Shown here in pieces: positions 49,953 through 57,699 of a stretch of 57,699 nt of DNA (position 1 is the first letter of the stretch; each line of letters begins with the position of its first letter). The notes under the pieces were generated by a model. It worked only from the letters and a program-made list of their open reading frames with translations. It had not been told where the DNA came from and searched no databases. The stretch is from Deltaproteobacteria bacterium (GTDB lineage: Bacteria; Desulfobacterota; Desulfobacteria; Desulfobacterales; Desulfobacteraceae): positions 1 through 57,699 of the forward strand of contig JAQIBP010000009.1 of the NCBI GenBank assembly GCA_027858995.1. Direction: 5' to 3'. Position numbers and translations under genes: made by a program.

Positions 49953-49986
49953 AAAAGAACAAATAATCTATACCATTTGTTCTTTT
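49953..49986. promoter_or_regulatory. 12-bp inverted repeat upstream of fic
   Basis: AAAAGAACAAAT (49953-49964) and ATTTGTTCTTTT (49975-49986) are exact complements with a ten-base spacer, 32 bases upstream of the fic start. Because the Fic protein has a winged helix, autoregulation is plausible. On the minus strand a run of T follows, so a leader attenuator is the alternative. Confidence 0.6.
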
Positions 49987-50479
49987 ATAGTACAACAAAA
50001 ATAACAAAAAAACTATCAAAAGGTCAATTTTTTGATAATCAGATAATAAAAATTAAGCCACCACAGGCTCATAAAGATGCTTTTGAAATCCGATAAAGAC
50101 ATCTTTGACTATGCTGATATTTTTTGAATGATTAAGTATTCGAATAATTTACCTGCATGCAATTAGTCTTGGCTTTAAGGTTTGGGAAAAACAGCATGGG
50201 TCAAAGACTGACTTATAGACATAGTCCGGGGTTTTGATGATGTCTCATTTTCCTAAAATCGACATTATCCAATCCAAAAAAATTTAATGGAATCAATAGA
50301 ATGAAATTTTTCAACTTAAGAAAAATTCATACCATATATAGGGAATTCAATAATCCTTTAAATTTATCATAGTAATAATAGTCAACGGTTTTTAAGTTTG
50401 TAACAAGTGTAGCTTTTGATAAAAATTGTCCTCGGCATGTGTGACGGATTTTAACTGTAAAAAAAATAATTCGACGCTA
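49987..50479. other. gene-free region between fic and dndB
   Basis: About 490 AT-rich bases separating two divergent units. It holds an inverted repeat ATCAAAA/TTTTGAT (50015-50021, 50030-50036) and another, AAAGATG/CATCTTT (50073-50079, 50100-50106). No gene longer than about 16 codons, transposase remnant or tRNA was recognised. It probably marks the edge of the dnd island. Confidence 0.5.
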
Positions 50480-50524
50480 TGGAAGTTTTATATTGGCACA
50501 TGGAAGTTTTTATGTTAACTTCCA
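50480..50524. promoter_or_regulatory. direct and inverted repeats in the dnd leader
   Basis: TGGAAGTTTTAT (50480-50491) is repeated as TGGAAGTTTTTAT (50501-50513) with a 21-base offset. The second copy is mirrored by AACTTCCA (50517-50524), making an 8-bp perfect inverted repeat. The array lies 40 to 84 bases before dndB. DndB proteins are known to repress dnd transcription, so this is the first place to look for its site. Confidence 0.6.
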
Positions 50525-50563
50525 AATCAAGTTGAACTTTTACCCGATTTGGAGCAATAATTT

Positions 50564-51679
50564 ATGCCTCAGAAAAAATTAACCGAGGATTTTTCATTGT
50601 CTTTTCCTGCAATAAGAGGGATTCAAGCAGAGAGAGAATATTATGTGTCAATGTGTCCTCTCAAACTATTAACGGTCATGTTTCGAGAAGATATCAAATA
50701 TTTACCCCCTGAATTAAAAGCACAACGCGAGTTGAACAAGGGTAGGGCTCTTCCAATTAAAAGATATATTATTGAAAACAAAGATAATTATGTTTTTTCA
50801 TCTATCACTGCATCTATTGATAGGGAGATTAAATTTGATGCATATGGCGAGAATCCAATCGGGCGCAAAATCGGGACACTAAGTGTGCCAATGGATGCAA
50901 AATTTATTATTAATGATGGGCAACATCGTTTAGCCGCAATTAAAGAAGCCCTCAAAGAAGATCCATCCATTGAAAATGAGACTATATCTATTGTTCTTTT
51001 TATTGACTTAGGATTAACCAATAGCCAACAAATGTTTGCAGATTTGAACAGATATGCCGTTCGTCCTACTAAATCTTTAGGTATTTTATATGATCACCGT
51101 GATCCTTTATCACGGCTCACAAATAAATTAATAAACGAAGTTACTGTGTTTAAAGGGATGACAGAGAAAGCCAAAAGCTCAATTTCTAATCGATCACGCA
51201 AATTGTTTACACTAAGTGGTATTTATCAAGCAACCAAGCGTCTTCTTCAAAAGGGAGAAAGACAAGATCTTTCTCAAAAAGAAAAAAAATTAGCAATTGA
51301 ATTTTGGAATACCGTGGGGAATAACATGCCTGATTGGATGGCCGCCGTGGACAAGAAGGTTGCTACTTGTGAGTTAAGAAGTGATTATATCCATGCACAT
51401 GGCATTACCTTACAAGCCTTAGCAATCGCAGGTAACTGCCTAATTAAAGCCCACCCAACCAGCTGGAAAACAAAGCTATCAAAAATCAAAAAAATTGATT
51501 GGGCTAGAGAAAATGCATTTCTTTGGGAAGGAAGAGCCCTAGTCGGAGGTAGCTTAAATAAATCTCAAAAAAATGTGACTTTAACTGCCAATTATATAAA
51601 ACAGGAACTTGAGCTACCTTTGGACCCAAGAGAAGAAGAGGTGGAAAGGAACTATGTCAATGGTCGAAGCGATATCTAA
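50564..51679 (+). CDS. dndB: DNA phosphorothioation regulator DndB
   Basis: A 371-residue DndB with the DGQHR motif (D118-R122, in I-I-N-D-G-Q-H-R-L-A-A-I) and the following Q-Q-M-F-A-D-L-N-R segment of the family. DndB binds the dnd promoter and lowers modification; it is not needed for the chemistry itself. It is the first gene of dndBCDE here, divergent from fic. The ribosome site (TTTGGAGC) is nine bases before the ATG. dndA, a cysteine desulfurase, is absent, as in many genomes where IscS replaces it. Confidence 0.92.
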   Translation: MPQKKLTEDFSLSFPAIRGIQAEREYYVSMCPLKLLTVMFREDIKYLPPELKAQRELNKGRALPIKRYIIENKDNYVFSSITASIDREIKFDAYGENPIGRKIGTLSVPMDAKFIINDGQHRLAAIKEALKEDPSIENETISIVLFIDLGLTNSQQMFADLNRYAVRPTKSLGILYDHRDPLSRLTNKLINEVTVFKGMTEKAKSSISNRSRKLFTLSGIYQATKRLLQKGERQDLSQKEKKLAIEFWNTVGNNMPDWMAAVDKKVATCELRSDYIHAHGITLQALAIAGNCLIKAHPTSWKTKLSKIKKIDWARENAFLWEGRALVGGSLNKSQKNVTLTANYIKQELELPLDPREEEVERNYVNGRSDI

Positions 51680-53084
51680 GATGAAAACTATTCAAAATGA
51701 AGTTGATGCTGAAGAATACTATGAAAAACTTTATCAAAAAGTCCAAAACATTTACCTTGCTGACAACAGGCCCTGGGTCATTGGCTACAGTGGAGGCAAA
51801 GATTCTACCGCTACATTACAATTGGTTTGGTCAAGTCTAAAAAAATTACCCAGAGAAAAACTCAAAAAAAAAATTTATGTTATATCCTCTGATACTTTCG
51901 TTGAAACACCAGTTATAGTAGATTACATCGATTGTATTCATGACAGTATTAACGAAGCCGCAAGAGAACAAAATTTGCCATTTGAAGCGGTCAAAGTTAC
52001 ACCAAAGTTTGAAGACACTTTTTGGGTTAATTTGATTGGGAAAGGGTATCCAGCACCATACAGTAAATTTAGGTGGTGTACTGACAGATTAAAAATTGAA
52101 CCTGCAAATCGATTTATAACAACAAAAATTGCCCACTATGGAGAAGTTATTGTTGTTTTAGGAGCAAGATTTTCAGAGAGTCCTTCTCGTTCAGGATCAA
52201 TGAAAAAACGAAGAAAAGTTGGTAATGATTTAACACGGCACTCTTCCCTTGCAAATGCATGGGTGTACACCCCTATCGAAGATTGGTATACAGAGGAAGT
52301 CTGGGAATACCTTATTTCAGTTCCCTCCCCATGGGGAAGCAATAATAATGATCTATTGAACATGTACAAAAATGCACAAGAAGGCGAATGTCCATTGGTA
52401 ATTGATAAAAGCAGCCCACCATGCGGAAATAGCCGATTTGGATGCTGGACATGTACTGTTGTGCAACGGGATGTCTCCATGGAGTCAATGATTAATAGTG
52501 GAGAGCAATGGTTAAAACCCCTACTTGATTACCGTAACTGGTTAGTATCGATAGGAGATCCAGACTTTAAAAAGAATATTCGATCGATCCAACGTAGGAA
52601 TGGTAAAATACAATATATGGAAATTAACGGCAAAACTAAGCTTATTTGGGGACCATATACGCTTCAATTTCGTAGAAAAATTCTAAAAAAGCTACTCGAA
52701 ACTCAGCTTGCAATTCAAAAGAATAAACCTGAGGCTAATACTATTTTAATTTCAGAAAAAGAATTGTTAATAATCAGACAATTGTGGCTTTTTGAAGAAG
52801 GTGATTGGGAGGATTCACTACCATCAATTTACGAGAATGTAACAGGAAGTACCCTTGATTTACCAAAAGATGACTGGGCGGGTATGGGCGGACTTGAACT
52901 TAGTATACTCAAAAATATTTGCAAAGAAAATAATGTCCCGATAAAACTTTTAACCGAGTTATTTGATGCTGAGAGAAAACAACATGGCATGAGCAGAAGA
53001 TCTGAAATATTTAATGACATCGACCGCATCTTAAAAAAAGACTGGCTTTCACAAGAAGAGGTTTTTAAAAAGATTGGGATCTGA
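51654..53084 (+). CDS. dndC: DNA phosphorothioation sulfurtransferase DndC
   Basis: A PAPS-reductase-like ATP pyrophosphatase with an iron-sulfur cluster, which activates the DNA backbone for sulfur insertion. The P-loop S-G-G-K-D-S-T is at residues 46-52. Cluster cysteines are in F-R-W-C-T-D-R and in C-G-N-S-R-F-G-C-W-T-C. From 51654 the product is 476 residues. ATG codons at 51654 and 51660 both follow AAAGGA (51645-51650), while the longer frame from 51609 is less likely. It overlaps the end of dndB. Confidence 0.93.
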   Translation: MSMVEAISKMKTIQNEVDAEEYYEKLYQKVQNIYLADNRPWVIGYSGGKDSTATLQLVWSSLKKLPREKLKKKIYVISSDTFVETPVIVDYIDCIHDSINEAAREQNLPFEAVKVTPKFEDTFWVNLIGKGYPAPYSKFRWCTDRLKIEPANRFITTKIAHYGEVIVVLGARFSESPSRSGSMKKRRKVGNDLTRHSSLANAWVYTPIEDWYTEEVWEYLISVPSPWGSNNNDLLNMYKNAQEGECPLVIDKSSPPCGNSRFGCWTCTVVQRDVSMESMINSGEQWLKPLLDYRNWLVSIGDPDFKKNIRSIQRRNGKIQYMEINGKTKLIWGPYTLQFRRKILKKLLETQLAIQKNKPEANTILISEKELLIIRQLWLFEEGDWEDSLPSIYENVTGSTLDLPKDDWAGMGGLELSILKNICKENNVPIKLLTELFDAERKQHGMSRRSEIFNDIDRILKKDWLSQEEVFKKIGI

Positions 53085-53141
53085 TTATAAATATAAGATA
53101 AAAATTTACCTTATTTCTGAACAAGGTTTTACTTAAATAAA

Positions 53142-55166
53142 ATGTTAATTAAAAAAATTAGTCTTGAGAACTATGGTTTATATGCCGGAAAAGTCGATTT
53201 CGATTTAACCCCCAGATCGAAAAATGAACAGAAAAAAACAATTATACTTATGGGTGGTAAAAATGGCTCGGGAAAGACAACCCTTTTAGATGCACTGCGT
53301 TTAGCCTTTTATGGCAAATCAATTTTAGGAAACAGAGTCAGTAAAAATGATTATAAATCGTTTTTACAACAGCAAATACATCAAGGGAACAATTCTTTAC
53401 TCCCCAACACTTTTGCCAAAGTTGCCGTTGATTTTGATCACGTTTCTTTGGGGAAATATAACAATTATTTAGTAGAACGTTCTTGGACTTTTGATAATAA
53501 TACCCTAAGGGAATACCTAAAAATATATACAAATGGAAAGTTAAAAGAAAATGTAAATGATGAATTTTGGCGAGGTTTCATCGAGGAAATTATTCCTGAA
53601 CGTCTTTCCCAACTTTTTTTCTTTGATGGTGAAAAAATCAAAGATATTGCTGAAGATGAAAAAGGGAATAAAGTATTAGCAGATTCTATTAAAATACTTT
53701 TAGGTCTTGATACCGTTGATAGGCTCAAAGCTGATTTATCAATTTATACAACAAAAGAAATTAAAAATTCATCTCTTACCGATTATAAAAAAGATTGGGA
53801 TACAATAGAGGAAAAAATTAAAACCACTAAGGAAGAAATTTCAATAAAACTTGAAGATTTATCCCAAATCCGAACAAAAATTGATGGGAATATAGCAGAC
53901 ATAAAAGCATGGGAAGATCGTTTACATAGTGAAGGCGGTCTCTTCGCTTTAAACCGCGATACTTTAAACGACAAAAAAACAAGACTCTCGACCAGCATTA
54001 AAAGATTAGAAGAAAAAATCAAGGAAGAATGTGGAGATATTTATCCATTCTCATTATGCCCAAATATGAATTCTTTGCTGAAAGATCAAATAAAGAAAGA
54101 AATAGAACTCAAGCATCACTTAATCATTCAAAAAGAAATTAAAGATTTTGAATCTGAAATTATTTCTGCTTTTGAGGCAAGCGGCGAACTAATCGATTCA
54201 AGCAAGTTTGAGTTAAGTAAACTTGTTTCCTCCATAGCAAACACAAGACGAAAAGAGCCAGAACATCTTAAAGGAGTGGCAGAAATTTTAGGGTTCTCTG
54301 GAAACGCATCAAAGCAGTTTCTTTCAACGTTGGAAAATGCAGAAACTACTACCAGGGAAAAAGTAAAACAGCATAGTTTTGATCTTGATAATTGTTATGC
54401 ACAACTGAGAACAATAACAAAAGAGATTGGGAAAAGCCCCAAAGACACCCAATTACAACTTATTTTTAAAGAATTATCATTATTAAATCAACGCAGTGGG
54501 GAGCTTCAGCAAAAAGAACACCGCCTGAAAGAAGAGATAAATCAAAAGAAATACAAATTAAAAGAATTGCAAAGAAATTTGGTAAAATTAATTGATCAAC
54601 AAAAAGTAAAAAACAAAACCCAAGACCGATTATCAATGGTAAAAACTATTCAATCAATCCTGGATAAATATTACGACACTCTAAAGAAGGAAAAGATACA
54701 TCAACTAAATCTGAATTTTTCTGAAAGCTTTAATAGACTTACTCGAAAACAAAAGCTTATTAATAATATTGAAATAGACCCTGATACTTTTGCAGTAACT
54801 TTATTTGATAAAGCAAACAATCCTATTCCGAAAGTGACGCTTTCATCAGGAGAGAAGCAACTCTACGCCATAGCAATGCTTTGGAGTCTTGCAAAAACTT
54901 CAGGCCGACCATTGCCTGTAATTATAGATACACCTTTAGGAAGATTGGATAGCGACCACAGAAACAATTTAATCACAAACTATTTTCCAATGGCTTCTCA
55001 CCAAGTAATTCTGCTATCGACCGATACCGAAATTGACCAACAATTGTATAAAAAATTGAGTTCTCATGTTTCGCATTGTTTTAAACTCGATTATAACCAA
55101 CAAACACAGAGCACCACACCAGTAGAAGAATATTTTTGGAAGGAACCCAGTGTATGCCAGAGTTAG
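53142..55166 (+). CDS. dndD: DNA phosphorothioation ATPase DndD
   Basis: An SMC/RecF-like ATPase of 674 residues, thought to supply energy or alter DNA structure for phosphorothioation. Walker A is G-G-K-N-G-S-G-K-T-T (residues 38-47); long coiled coils occupy about 215-530; the signature is L-S-S-G-E-K-Q and the Walker B/D-loop region I-I-D-T-P-L-G-R-L-D-S-D-H. It lies 57 bases after dndC with a weak ribosome site and overlaps the start of dndE by 13 bases. Confidence 0.93.
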   Translation: MLIKKISLENYGLYAGKVDFDLTPRSKNEQKKTIILMGGKNGSGKTTLLDALRLAFYGKSILGNRVSKNDYKSFLQQQIHQGNNSLLPNTFAKVAVDFDHVSLGKYNNYLVERSWTFDNNTLREYLKIYTNGKLKENVNDEFWRGFIEEIIPERLSQLFFFDGEKIKDIAEDEKGNKVLADSIKILLGLDTVDRLKADLSIYTTKEIKNSSLTDYKKDWDTIEEKIKTTKEEISIKLEDLSQIRTKIDGNIADIKAWEDRLHSEGGLFALNRDTLNDKKTRLSTSIKRLEEKIKEECGDIYPFSLCPNMNSLLKDQIKKEIELKHHLIIQKEIKDFESEIISAFEASGELIDSSKFELSKLVSSIANTRRKEPEHLKGVAEILGFSGNASKQFLSTLENAETTTREKVKQHSFDLDNCYAQLRTITKEIGKSPKDTQLQLIFKELSLLNQRSGELQQKEHRLKEEINQKKYKLKELQRNLVKLIDQQKVKNKTQDRLSMVKTIQSILDKYYDTLKKEKIHQLNLNFSESFNRLTRKQKLINNIEIDPDTFAVTLFDKANNPIPKVTLSSGEKQLYAIAMLWSLAKTSGRPLPVIIDTPLGRLDSDHRNNLITNYFPMASHQVILLSTDTEIDQQLYKKLSSHVSHCFKLDYNQQTQSTTPVEEYFWKEPSVCQS

Positions 55167-55519
55167 GACTTCACAGAATTCCCTTTACGACTGAAGCAGA
55201 CAACAGGCTTCGATCATTAAAAGCGAAAACCGGAATGACCGCAAATATTCTTTGTCGGATAGGTTTTTGTCTGTCTCTTGAAGAACAAGGGATACCTTCA
55301 GAATTGCCTGAAAGGTTTACTCAGGATAAAGAAATCAATCGTTATACACTTCTAGGCAAGTATGACACTATTTATATTGCTTTACTCATAACTCGGATTT
55401 TAGAAGATAATTTATCTTTAAAATTGATTGATAATATGTTTTTAGCCCATCTTCATAGGGGAATTGAAATTTTATCTTCCCGAATAAAAACAATTGGTGA
55501 CTTTGGAGAACTCATATAG
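55154..55519 (+). CDS. dndE: DNA phosphorothioation protein DndE
   Basis: A 121-residue DndE. The family pattern is visible: a short N-terminal strand, F-T-T-E-A-D-N-R-L-R-S-L-K-A-K-T-G-M-T-A-N (a ribbon-helix-helix-like segment), R-I-G-F-C-L-S-L, and a helical C-terminus with H-R-G-I-E-I-L. DndE binds nicked DNA as a tetramer. The start at 55154 has GGAAGGA upstream; the frame extends six codons further. It ends five bases before a convergent minus-strand gene. Confidence 0.9.
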   Translation: MPELGLHRIPFTTEADNRLRSLKAKTGMTANILCRIGFCLSLEEQGIPSELPERFTQDKEINRYTLLGKYDTIYIALLITRILEDNLSLKLIDNMFLAHLHRGIEILSSRIKTIGDFGELI

Positions 55520-55524
55520 GCCTT

Positions 55525-56487
55525 TTATAGATTTGCTTCTGTAAAAGAAGGGAAATGCCTATAAATTTTCTCATAATTTTTAGCATCTGATGGTTTTACA
55601 GCAGGTGCTGAAGCTTCTTCCTGTCCCTTGGGAGGAAGTTGTTCGTTTAAATGCCTGATCTCTTTAAATGTTAAGTTTGGGACATCTATTCTATATTCTT
55701 GCTCACGTTGTCTTATAAATGACAAATCATCGAAAGAGCATTGGGCCAAATGATTAGCATCACCTTCCTCATAAATAATACCTCCGGTTGTAAGCATTTT
55801 CGCCCCATCCGAATAATGGAAGTTAAATAGCTGTCTATAATTTAATTTATTCCCTTTTTCATATTCAACATTTCGTGTATTTAGAATCTGCCTGATCTCA
55901 TTCTCAATAACATGCCTACATACTTTTGCAGTGCCCCAGCCAGCAAAACTTTTTCCTACCGTTCCTGTAGGAACTTTATTCTCACCTATTTCAGTTTTTA
56001 GTTGTTTGAGCCTATACTTAGGTAATTTTTCATAAGGAATTTCATTATTAGCGTCTGGAGTAGCATTCAACGAAACAATTACAATACTTCCGGATACAGC
56101 CTTTGTACAAAAAAAATCCAAATCCAACAAAATTTCTTTACTGAGTTTTCCCTCGTAATCGAGCCATAATATTTTTTTTGAATTCCAATTTAGAAGCGGA
56201 AGAACGTCTGTCGATTTTCCATATTTTATATCAATACAACTAAATGGTTTATTGAACTCAAATCTTTCTTTATTGAGTTCATCTTGTTCAATACTAGTCA
56301 TGTTACAAAGATTTAAAGATTTATGGAGCATTGAAAAATCTGAGAAATATGTGGAACCAAATCCAACATATCCATAGGACTCGATTTTTCCAAAGGCTGA
56401 AAGCCGCCTAAAAGCTTCGCAGAGCATCTTACGCTCTATACATTTCGCAGGTCGCAAATTATAGTTAATCTTTTCATAGCTTCCCAT
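55525..56487 (-). CDS. unrecognised protein of the dnd-adjacent two-gene module
   Basis: A 320-residue soluble protein with no family name I can give. Visible features are N-Y-N-L-R-P-A-K-C-I-E-R-K-M-L near the start, then Y-G-Y-V-G-F-G-S-T-Y-F-S-D-F, a possible Rossmann-type strand with D-I-K-Y-G-K-S, L-W-L-D-Y-E-G-K-L, and I-V-I-V-S-L-N-A-T-P-D. The order is compatible with a nucleotide- or SAM-binding fold, but catalytic residues cannot be assigned. Its ATG overlaps the stop of the ATPase gene (TAATG), so the two are translationally coupled and probably act together. A GTG 12 bases upstream is an alternative start. Confidence 0.6.
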   Translation of the reverse strand: MGSYEKINYNLRPAKCIERKMLCEAFRRLSAFGKIESYGYVGFGSTYFSDFSMLHKSLNLCNMTSIEQDELNKERFEFNKPFSCIDIKYGKSTDVLPLLNWNSKKILWLDYEGKLSKEILLDLDFFCTKAVSGSIVIVSLNATPDANNEIPYEKLPKYRLKQLKTEIGENKVPTGTVGKSFAGWGTAKVCRHVIENEIRQILNTRNVEYEKGNKLNYRQLFNFHYSDGAKMLTTGGIIYEEGDANHLAQCSFDDLSFIRQREQEYRIDVPNLTFKEIRHLNEQLPPKGQEEASAPAVKPSDAKNYEKIYRHFPSFTEANL

Positions 56488-57629
56488 TATTCCTCGCACT
56501 CCATTTCGACAAAATAATCAAATGTTTTTTCCCCTACGGCTTTATTAGAGGTGACTCTTAATATTTTTTTTAACTTATTAATGTCATCTAAAGGTTTATT
56601 ATATTGTATCCGCCCTATCCGCGGACCTCTTTTTATTTTAAATATTTCTGGTGCAATAAAGTTTCCTTTTTCTTTTAAGTCGCTATAGTCAATCTCTTTT
56701 GTTTCTTTATATGATTCTTCAAGGGGGCTTGTCTCAATTTCTTCATTTTTGACTAAGGCCCTTTCTGTTGCAAGATTTCTACAGAATTTCAATATTGGCC
56801 TAATTGTATTAATCATCTCTAAACGAATCAAATTATAAAAGGATGAATCTGCATCAATTCCCGTTTTTGTCGTTGTCCAAGGAAGCAACTCGGCATCATC
56901 TGAATCAAAAAAGACAAAACCTCTAAAAAAAGCATAATCAGGATGATATTTAACCATATTGTTGACACCCCACGTTGTTATACTTGTTTGATCCGCTTCT
57001 AGTACCATTCTGCCATTACAGAAGATATACCAACCACCTTTTGCATAATCCCGCTCCGAAATACCTGCATAAATTCTAGCGTTTATTACTGAATTACCAA
57101 ATTGTTTATAGCTTTTTTCATAAAATGCAGGCTTCAACTGATTTGATTCTAAAAAAGTAAGTGCCCGTTTTCCAAGAGGGCGACCGTTGAATGCTATTGA
57201 TAGTCCTTTATCAATTACGAGAGCATGTGCCATCTCAATTTCGGAAATAATTTCATTTAAATAATTATCAAGAAGAAAATTATTTGAAACATTTTCATAT
57301 AACTCTGTAATGCTTATTTTAGTTCCGACCTGCTCATTCTTAACTTGCGTCAAATTGTCAGCTTTTTCTTTAAATTGAAAATGCCAATTTGTAGAATCTT
57401 CTACCCATTCTCTTACATCATGTTCGACAATAAATTTTGAATGTTTCGTTGTAGATTCAACTCTAAACTTATGCCCTAATTTAAAAAAGGATCGCTTCAT
57501 ACCTACGCCAAACTTACCTATTGAGCCGGGAGTAACTTCCGTGTCTTTAGGCCGCCCGAATCTAAAAGCATAGTTGCGAGGTAAGCGCTCAATAAACCCC
57601 ATCTTAAAAAATTCATAACCGTGTGTCAT
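56487..57629 (-). CDS. GHKL/HSP90-like ATPase, N-terminally incomplete
   Basis: A 380-residue protein whose start resembles the later half of a GHKL ATP-binding domain: I-G-K-F-G-V-G-M-K-R-S-F-F-K-L-G (residues about 37-52) is the G2/lid motif of HSP90/MutL-like ATPases, followed by G-T-K-I-S-I-T-E-L. The earlier N-box (E...N) and D-x-G-x-G box are missing. The frame is closed eight codons upstream by TAA (57651-57653), and a divergent gene begins at 57670, so there is no room for the missing part. It is either 5'-truncated or an ATPase with a degenerate pocket. The C-terminal third is of unknown type. Confidence 0.6.
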   Translation of the reverse strand: MTHGYEFFKMGFIERLPRNYAFRFGRPKDTEVTPGSIGKFGVGMKRSFFKLGHKFRVESTTKHSKFIVEHDVREWVEDSTNWHFQFKEKADNLTQVKNEQVGTKISITELYENVSNNFLLDNYLNEIISEIEMAHALVIDKGLSIAFNGRPLGKRALTFLESNQLKPAFYEKSYKQFGNSVINARIYAGISERDYAKGGWYIFCNGRMVLEADQTSITTWGVNNMVKYHPDYAFFRGFVFFDSDDAELLPWTTTKTGIDADSSFYNLIRLEMINTIRPILKFCRNLATERALVKNEEIETSPLEESYKETKEIDYSDLKEKGNFIAPEIFKIKRGPRIGRIQYNKPLDDINKLKKILRVTSNKAVGEKTFDYFVEMECEE

Positions 57630-57669
57630 ATTGTGCTGACTGTAATTGTTTTATATAGGAGGCAAAATC

Positions 57670-57699
57670 ATGACAACAACATCAAGGCAAAATCAGCGA
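57670..57699 (+). CDS. start of a gene running off the right edge
   Basis: Ten codons only: ATG at 57670, reading M-T-T-T-S-R-Q-N-Q-R. A perfect AGGAGG (57657-57662) lies seven bases upstream. It diverges from the incomplete ATPase gene with a 40-base gap. The short Thr/Ser/Arg/Gln start is not enough to name a product; a mobile-element gene is possible. Confidence 0.6.
   Translation, partial: MTTTSRQNQR

Noticed and set aside
50078-50128. Sixteen-codon open frame between fic and dndB
   Set aside because: It has no ribosome site and no similarity; the inverted repeat across it is a simpler observation.
1-57699. CRISPR arrays, tRNA or rRNA genes, complete insertion sequences
   Set aside because: No regular direct-repeat/spacer array, cloverleaf or transposase with end repeats was found in reading both strands by eye; a covariance-model scan would be needed to exclude tRNAs fully.

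Overview
The window (57,699 bases, fairly AT-rich) looks like chromosome of an anaerobic Desulfobacterota bacterium, most likely a sulfate reducer of the Desulfobacteraceae type (Desulfobacula/Desulfobacter-like). This is inferred from gene content: a selenocysteine-containing SelW-like protein read through an in-frame TGA, the selenium/molybdenum-hydroxylase accessory protein YqeB, two complete molybdenum hydroxylases, B12-dependent acyl-CoA chemistry, a GEMM-I riboswitch on a PEP-CTERM gene, and a Geobacter-like type II secretion operon. No rRNA, tRNA or CRISPR array was seen.

Layout. (1) 1-870, minus strand: a PEP-CTERM surface protein behind a c-di-GMP-I (GEMM-I) riboswitch, then the first codons of another gene whose ribosome binding site can be masked by its own leader. 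(2) 983-12178, plus strand: a type II secretion / type IV pilus-like operon (GspF, GspE, PilM/N/O-like, GspC/PilP-like, a TPR-secretin-SPOR protein, three pseudopilins), then a small coiled-coil exported protein, an altered metallophosphoesterase and a lipoprotein. Three 22-bp-phased operator-like repeats lie upstream. (3) 12198-17028, minus: a Gld-type ABC exporter operon with GldG-like and DUF4340 partners. (4) 17115-20537: a tandem ribbon-helix-helix-like protein, an EamA transporter, BirA with a probable autoregulatory operator, and a nitroreductase. (5) 20697-24887: an S-adenosylmethionine cycle group (adenosine-kinase-like PfkB protein, MetK, AhcY).

(6) 25304-48569, minus: nineteen genes on one strand, ending at a strong intrinsic terminator. 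From its promoter end the block encodes a class III CoA-transferase, a GntR/FCD regulator, a MeaB GTPase, small and large subunits of a B12-dependent acyl-CoA mutase, hydantoinase/oxoprolinase-type HyuA and HyuB, a phenylacetate-CoA-ligase-family enzyme, two three-subunit molybdenum hydroxylases (one of 4-hydroxybenzoyl-CoA reductase type), YqeB, a saccharopine-dehydrogenase-like protein, a class III aminotransferase and the SelW-like selenoprotein. An AlbA_2/Schlafen-type regulator is inserted in the middle. The combination Mo-hydroxylase + ATP-dependent hydantoinase + CoA-ligase/CoA-transferase + B12 mutase is the toolkit of anaerobic indole-3-acetate degradation, so an indoleacetate or related N-heteroaromatic acid pathway is proposed. 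A perfect 23-bp palindrome over the -10 region of the first gene is the likely GntR operator.

(7) 48776-57699: a defence-type region with a Fic protein, dndBCDE DNA phosphorothioation genes, and, facing dndE, a two-gene module (an N-terminally incomplete GHKL/HSP90-like ATPase plus an unrecognised 320-residue protein) where a restriction partner such as dndFGH is often found. A strongly translated gene begins at the right edge.

An imperfectly palindromic element of about 122 bp occurs twice, 23 kb apart (20574-20695 and 43498-43620). Each copy ends directly against the stop codon of a minus-strand gene, and the two copies differ by paired changes that keep the stem.
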